Assembly: GCA_032871835.1 (NCBI GenBank)
Contig: CM065300.1
Coordinates: 3,353,768 to 3,417,767 of the forward strand
Direction: 5' to 3'
DNA from: Dipteronia dyeriana
Lineage: Eukaryota > Streptophyta > Magnoliopsida > Sapindales > Sapindaceae
DNA length: 64,000 bases
The position numbers were made by a program, and so were the translations under genes. Under the pieces are notes generated by a model. It saw only the letters and a program-made list of their open reading frames with translations. It was not told where the DNA came from and did not search any database. The stretch's first letter is position 1. Every line of letters begins with the position of its first letter. Shown here piece after piece: positions 58,448 through 64,000 of the stretch.

Positions 58448-60830
58448 TTTTCTATGTTCCACATTTATAATTGTGTTTCTGAATAAAAGTTTCAGCAAGA
58501 AAAACATTCCTGAACTGGAATCAGTATAAATTCAAATCAGTCAAAGCAATACTTGTGATAATTGCCTTGGTTGAGCAGCTTAGGTTGATTTCAGAATAAA
58601 AATGTTTTAAAATGGGAATAACCATGCTTTCCTAGTCAACAGTATAAGCAAACAAAAAAAAATCTAATTAACAAAGAACATAGTCACATAATTGAACAAA
58701 TGAAAGTTATATTAATCCTTAGGAGTATCAATCAAGATGAAGTGTGATTCGTAATTAACATGCTAATTGGAGGTTTATGAAATTCAGTAGATTCATGTCC
58801 AGCTGTGTCCATGATATACCCAACTTCAGTTGTTAACAGCCATACAACGTACACACACAAAATAGATGCTACCTCTCAAGTAATTTCAATCGACTTCATC
58901 CAAACAAAATCAGATATTCCATTAGTCATGAATACTTGGATTTTATATTGATCAATACCAATGCCAAACTAAAAGTAAAGGCATAATAGAATAATAGATC
59001 ACCCTTGCACCTCAATAAAAATGATTTATTGCAGGTTTTTCCTTTTAGGAAAATATCATCAGTTATTAAGCATTCCTCCATTGAACTCCCATTCCCCAAC
59101 TTTGGCTTTCCCATTAATCAGATCAAATAACAGAATTAGCATAGCTTAATTTATATTTAGATAACATTATGTTTTGAAAATATCGCTTAGTATGCCACAC
59201 TTGTCCACAATTATGATTATAGTGCATTCAAAGAGCATACAGATGTACCTAGTCTTCATTTTGTATAGCTGTGTCTGTTACAGTGTCATCAAAACCAAAG
59301 AATCTGAAGCTAATGATTTAAGAGTCAAACCTAAATGAATACATTTTGACAAATATACCATTTTGTAAATCATCGGAAACTCATCATACTAGATGGTTCA
59401 AGTTGTTAATTGAGTGGTGGCTAGACAACATCCTTGAAGCATGTCATCATGGTTTTGCCACTATATAAATGTTGTATATAACCAGTCAAGCTGCTGAATG
59501 GGCCATTAAACTTAACAACATCTAAAGTGAAACCCAATTAACCGTCGCTTCATCCCTTAAGGCTTCCTAGAGCCAAGTTATGGCCTAGTAGTAGTGACCT
59601 ACCGACAACACTGAAGCTGACAAGCAAGGTCAGAACCACAGCAAAGCTGACACCAACAATGGGACTATAATAACTTTGATTGCACAAAAATAGTGACAAT
59701 CTCCAAATCATTCAATACAAGAACTAGCATTCGCAAGAACTCAGACCATTAACTTATCTATGCCATGTGCCAATCCAATGTTTCCGGGACAAATTCTCCA
59801 AACCAGAGGTCCAGAACTAAGACCTACAGGCCTGATTCCAAACTACAAATCACAGAATCCCTTGCTCTTTTGTACCCTAATGTTAACTTTATAATCCTCC
59901 ATTCGAAGTTGAAAATGAGAAACTCTGTCCGGAGTAAAAACTCGAACAACAAAAGTTAGCAAAACGCCCTAAAAAAACAATGCTAATTTGAACATCACTT
60001 AAACTAACAGCAGGTTTTGAGGTTGTTATATTTCTATAAGAGGCGAAAAAACAACCACTAAGGCTCCTTATGCTGCATTAAGTTATCAATTTTGTTGACT
60101 GAAACCTGTAATCAATTTGTTAACAAATGGGAGGACGGAATTAATGATTCGTAAATCATTTCGGATTCCGAAAGGAAATGAAAATGTGACAAAATTCCTT
60201 CATTCTATCAACAGCAAAACAGCATCTAATCCATACTAAACAAATGTAAGGAAATCCAAGATAAGTTTTCAGCCTAGATCTATCACACTTTTCAAATATA
60301 GTAGTTAGTAGAAAACTAAAAAATATATAAACTTTCACTAACTAGAAGACATGTAATCAAATCTGAGCAAATGAAAAATCAAACCCACAAAAGGAAAGAT
60401 TGAGAAGAATAAAAAAACGGAGAGACTTACCAAAATTGCTGCCGACGATGCAGTGCCAAGTGGGTCCATGTTTCTTATCGAAATCCTTCTTTATTCGCTC
60501 TGCTACGTCTTTCTCTACACTGTTCCTCTCAAATGCCTACTCATCAAAAACAAAACCCAGAACAGTAAAACACCCAGAAGAAGAATCGAATCAAAAGCTC
60601 GAGAAATGAAATTTAAAATAGAAAGAAAAAGAAAAGATAGTCAATAGAGAAATAACTGCGATGGCGATATCGACAGCCTCTTTTTGCATGTCGTCCTTCA
60701 TGTCGGCGCTCTTGATGATGACCCTTTTGCCGGACGGAGCCAGAGGGAGAGTAGGTTTCCGGTCGTCGGAGGTGGGTTTGACGACGTTGGCCCCTCCCGT
60801 GATACTTCTCTTGGTGTCGTCACTCATCAT
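57948..60830 (-). CDS. Dynein light chain, LC8 type (DYNLL family)
   Basis: Predicted 120-residue LC8 dimerisation-hub protein; land plants lack cytoplasmic dynein heavy chains, so it must serve other partners. Exons: 60830-60657 (58 codons), 60536-60431 and 58030-57948, all with GT..AG borders and consistent phase. The conserved LC8 fold is complete: [55 protein letters not shown] and [20 protein letters not shown]. An N-terminal extension of about 38 residues (Thr/Ser/Lys-rich) precedes it compared with the roughly 89-residue canonical protein. The first donor is GTTATT, weak at positions 3-6. Intron 2 is about 2.4 kb and carries a (TG)n run. Either of two adjacent Met codons could start. 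Confidence 0.95.
58414..58446. repeat. (TG)n microsatellite in intron 2 of the LC8 gene
   Basis: A run of about 16 TG units directly after a short (TA)n run. Confidence 0.95.
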
Positions 60831-60928
60831 GTTTGTTGCTTATGGTTGCGTGTCCAAGTGAAGACCGAAAATGCTCTTCTTCCTTTTTCTGGTTCTGGGT
60901 CGATTTTTTAGGTGAACACAAAACCACG

Positions 60929-60962
60929 AACACACACACACACTCTCTCTCTCTCTCTCTCT
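60929..60962. repeat. Compound (AC)n(CT)n microsatellite in the LC8 promoter or leader
   Basis: About 7 CA units are followed by about 10 CT units, 100-130 bp upstream of the LC8 start. On the gene's strand this reads (AG)n then (TG)n, a kind of run common in plant 5' leaders. Confidence 0.85.
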
Positions 60963-61927
60963 AAACTAGTAAACTGTATACATACTGTCGTCTTTTTGAT
61001 TTATTATTTGGTTTCTTTTACTGGTTGAGTGTTGACTGGAGGTCTGGAGTTTAGATTGTGTAACACTCTAACCTACACCTACTAAGTGAAGGTTTTTTTT
61101 TTTTTTTTTTTCATTTCCATTTTTACAGTGTACGGAAAAATTGAGTTAACAAATCAACGAAACCAAATAATATGTAAGCAACAAATGCAAAACGACGCCG
61201 TTTTTGTAGTTGTCTGTGTATTCAACAAAAAATCATTAGATTTGTATCAATAGATTTTTTTTCGTACGTATAAATTTGTGCCATAATAAATTAAAAGTTT
61301 GAGAAGAAAATAAATAAAGAGAAAAATGCTTTCTAAAATACTTGTAGGGTACACAACCATATGTGTTAAGAAATGATTTATCTAATCTTTTGAAAAGGTA
61401 AATACCATTTTTTTTATATGATTATTTTTCATTAATGAAAAAGTTGCAACCTAACATTTCGAGAAGGTATCTATAATATTTGATCTCAATAGATCCCGAT
61501 AAAACACTAACCCGATATCAAATTAAAAATAAATAAATAAATTATTTTTTTTATGTTTCTCTCTTACACTTACCATTTGGGAGTTTTTAACCTCTGAAAT
61601 AATCCCAAATTTGAAATAGTTTTTGCCTAGAGAATAAAACTTGAAGTACATTACACTTTATAAAGTTATACAGTTTATATTTAAGACAAGAAACAAGACC
61701 ATATGCTGTTTCAGGAGGCAGAATAACTTGAAACATCAACTTTTGTTGTTGCAACTACTTTGGTTGAAGCATCAATTCTTGCTTTCATTTCACTCTTGTG
61801 TATTGAAGTTTAAAGCATAACTTGCTAAAAATCCAAATATAATTTCTTTAACAAATTAGAAGATTCAAACACCATAATATACTATATATGCACAAGAATA
61901 TCCAACTTACCGGTATATTTGTTCTCT
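60963..61927. other. Spacer between FANCI 3' end and LC8 promoter
   Basis: No gene supported. A poly-T run lies at 61093-61111. The stretch next to 61928 is the likely FANCI 3' untranslated region. Confidence 0.55.
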
Positions 61928-64000
61928 CTACACTTCATCATCAGAGTCTTGTACCACTTCACTTGTCCTAATTCTTTTGGCAGTGGGAAGATCACATACA
62001 TTTTCACCATCAGTTTCGGAATCCTCAGCAGCCGCCACCAGAGGTGACGAAACCTTTTCTGATCCGTTTTCTTCATCGTCTTCAGAGTGATCAGATGATT
62101 CATCTTCAGCCACAGCAGACTCATTATGGTTAGCTTCATGGTTTGAAGCATCCTCTTCTCTGATGGGATCCAATATTTTGAAATCACGGGAAGTGCTGCG
62201 CTTGGCATGCCTCAACAGATTCACTTTGCTCGCCTTGCTGAGTTTGATTAGATACTTTTCATAATCTTCTATCTGGAAAATGAGGTCCGGGATGCATTTA
62301 TTCTCCCTCTTGATCTTGTTGATGATGCCCTTACTGTTAGCATTTTCTTGTTGACCCTGCAAGTCAGTGTAACAGAACCGGTAAACAAGGAATCTTAGCA
62401 AGACAACTGCTTATACAATGCTACTGAGATTATTCTATGATGGTAATCATGGTATGATGAGAAACAATGTCGATAATATCCAACTCCATACTCTTTGCAT
62501 CTCTGCCACAAAGTTATATAGAGGAACTGTGAGCTGCTTGCTAGTTAGTTCTACGAGCTTCTCGAACTGAAGGCTAGGTAAAAGCTGCTTGCAACCTTTT
62601 GGAGCAATTCTAAGTTTCGACATCTGAGCTAAATGCTTGTAAAACCTTGTGCCCAATCGAAGAAGATGCTCTGCTTGAGAGTCTGCATAGTTTTAAGTCA
62701 AACAAAATACCCATAATCAGAATACGTAATAGAAAGAATAGATTCAGTCGTTTGCAAGAAGCGAATACTTACCCTTAAAGCTCATCAAAACAAAATATGA
62801 TAACACCTTAACAACTGCCTCGGCCCTTGAATAAAGATTTTCTTCAAATGTTAAAGCAGAAGAATATTCCCCATTTCGATTAATGTAAATGCTTTTTTGA
62901 GTAACTATAGACAGTGTCTTCAGTTTTTTTATGGCCCAGACCATGTCAGCTATTACCGCTTCAATTGATTGCAGTATACAGGAAGTTATAGTATTGCTGG
63001 TTGACTGGTTTATGAGAGGGCATATATCAGAAACCTCTGATGTATTGTCGCTCTCTAATCCAGTAGCCTTCAACAGCTCCTTAGCTATGACTTCAGCCAC
63101 GGATAAATCATCTGGAGGAGTGCTTAGACATATGGCAAGTTTAACCACACCTTTTGCTACATTTGCATTTGTTACGGTATTGCTTTTGCAGAAATCCATA
63201 GCCCAAGCTCCATGAGGATTCTTCCATTTGCAGGGCAATGTATTCCCAATCACCAATAGCATATCATAAAGAATCTGAGAAAAAAAAATGCTTATAACAG
63301 TTTTATCTTAAATATAAATAGTTTATTGAAACAGCAGACACTTGCTAAAAATGTGCATAATGGAAATCAGACGGGAATCAATCCATTTACCTCAACTTCG
63401 CGGAAAAATGAAAGTCCAAGTAGCTCGGAGATTAATGGCTTCAAAAGTTTCTCAATGAATAATACTTTGATCCGTATGCATTGGTCATCAATCCTAAAGG
63501 CTTCTTCACTTTCATAATCAAAACTATACTCAAGTTTAGATATTGACAACAAATCTTCAAGCAAGCCAGTCCCTTGTGAGCTCCGCAAACTAATTATGAT
63601 GAATTCTTTTAAGCAAATCAAGGCTAAATGTACATGTTCTTTCCTGTCATCAACACCTTTTTTTCCCTTAGTTTCCTTTTTCTTCTGATCTGTCATACTT
63701 GGCCTAGATTTTAGCAAAAATATTAATTTCAGCAATGGGGGTACTAGTATTTTAAGTTCCCCATAAATCAACGTCTTTAATGGATCTTCCTTCCTCACAG
63801 CAGAGGAAGATCTTATTTGACGAAGGGTAGCATCCAAGACAAAAGAAATCATCTTAAAACAACACTTTGATGTCTTGGCCGAGGATAACTGGCTATGCTT
63901 TTGGGAAGCTGTCACACCATTAAAGCGTTCGATATTGTGTAATTTCAATACTGTTTGCAGTATCAGAAAGATGCTTGACGTTGCCAGAAAAGGAATTCGC
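61928..64000 (-). CDS. FANCI: FANCI homologue, C-terminal four exons (gene runs off the right edge)
   Basis: FANCI partners FANCD2 in interstrand-crosslink repair in the nucleus. Exons in the window: 64000-63391 (partial), 63274-62773, 62682-62492 and 62356-61928, all with GT..AG introns and compatible phases (0, 1, 0). Alpha-helical, Leu-rich code includes [46 protein letters not shown] and [19 protein letters not shown]. The last exon has the family's end region, [20 protein letters not shown] then [19 protein letters not shown], followed by a long acidic Ser/Glu/Asp tail. The monoubiquitination site lies in missing upstream exons. The frame is intact throughout, so the gene looks functional. 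Confidence 0.9.

Noticed and set aside
60661..60911. Plus-strand frames of 66 and 75 codons
   Set aside because: Antisense shadows of LC8 exon 1.
62931..63215. Plus-strand frame of 94 codons
   Set aside because: Antisense shadow of a FANCI exon.

Overview
The window is nuclear DNA of a flowering plant, most likely a eudicot. It is AT-rich, its genes have introns with GT..AG borders, it carries plant-only gene families (DTX/MATE transporter, FCS-like zinc finger, plant pectinesterase, LRR receptor kinase), and it is crowded with plant transposons (Ty1-copia, hAT, Tourist- and Mutator-like MITEs, tRNA-derived SINEs, a LINE). I cannot name the species.

Only five real host genes are supported. 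At the left edge, on the minus strand, are the first two exons of the lipoyl-acyltransferase (E2) subunit of the mitochondrial branched-chain keto-acid dehydrogenase (exons 1483-1301 and 464-318). In the right half are a complete MATE/DETOXIFICATION transporter (exons 37712-37771 and 37885-39387, plus), a complete FCS-like zinc-finger gene (53149-53396 and 53515-53740, plus), a complete LC8-type dynein light chain (60830-60657, 60536-60431, 58030-57948, minus) and the last four exons of a FANCI homologue (64000-61928, minus). MATE, FLZ and FANCI look like an old syntenic block.

Positions 1.6-37.0 kb are an accessory graveyard. They hold a broken hAT transposase (3.1-7.3 kb) with a 2,037-bp LTR-like insertion flanked by a perfect 5-bp target duplication, a decayed MIK2-like LRR receptor kinase (8.6-11.3 kb) with a hAT MITE and an LTR inside it, several LTR fragments (12.9-16.6 kb), a broken pectinesterase (16.7-17.6 kb), a second decayed receptor kinase (19.5-20.4 kb), a LINE RNase H fragment (21.7-22.5 kb), an unusual higher-order minisatellite (26.8-27.2 kb), and one structurally complete but frameshifted Ty1-copia element (31,655-36,955) with both LTRs, a primer-binding site and a 5-bp target duplication.

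Positions 39.4-57 kb are mostly AT-rich intergenic DNA with foldback MITEs, a 1,053-bp non-autonomous hAT element and the FLZ gene.

The most unusual recurring pattern is in the LTRs. Five LTRs from at least two families carry a GC-rich block of short palindromic 'words' just upstream of a TATAAATA box. In two LTRs of one family the block sits in the same place but is built from different words. A second lead is the 26.8-27.2 kb array, which lies between inverted arms and ends in a perfect hairpin. All calls come from reading the sequence; no database search was possible.
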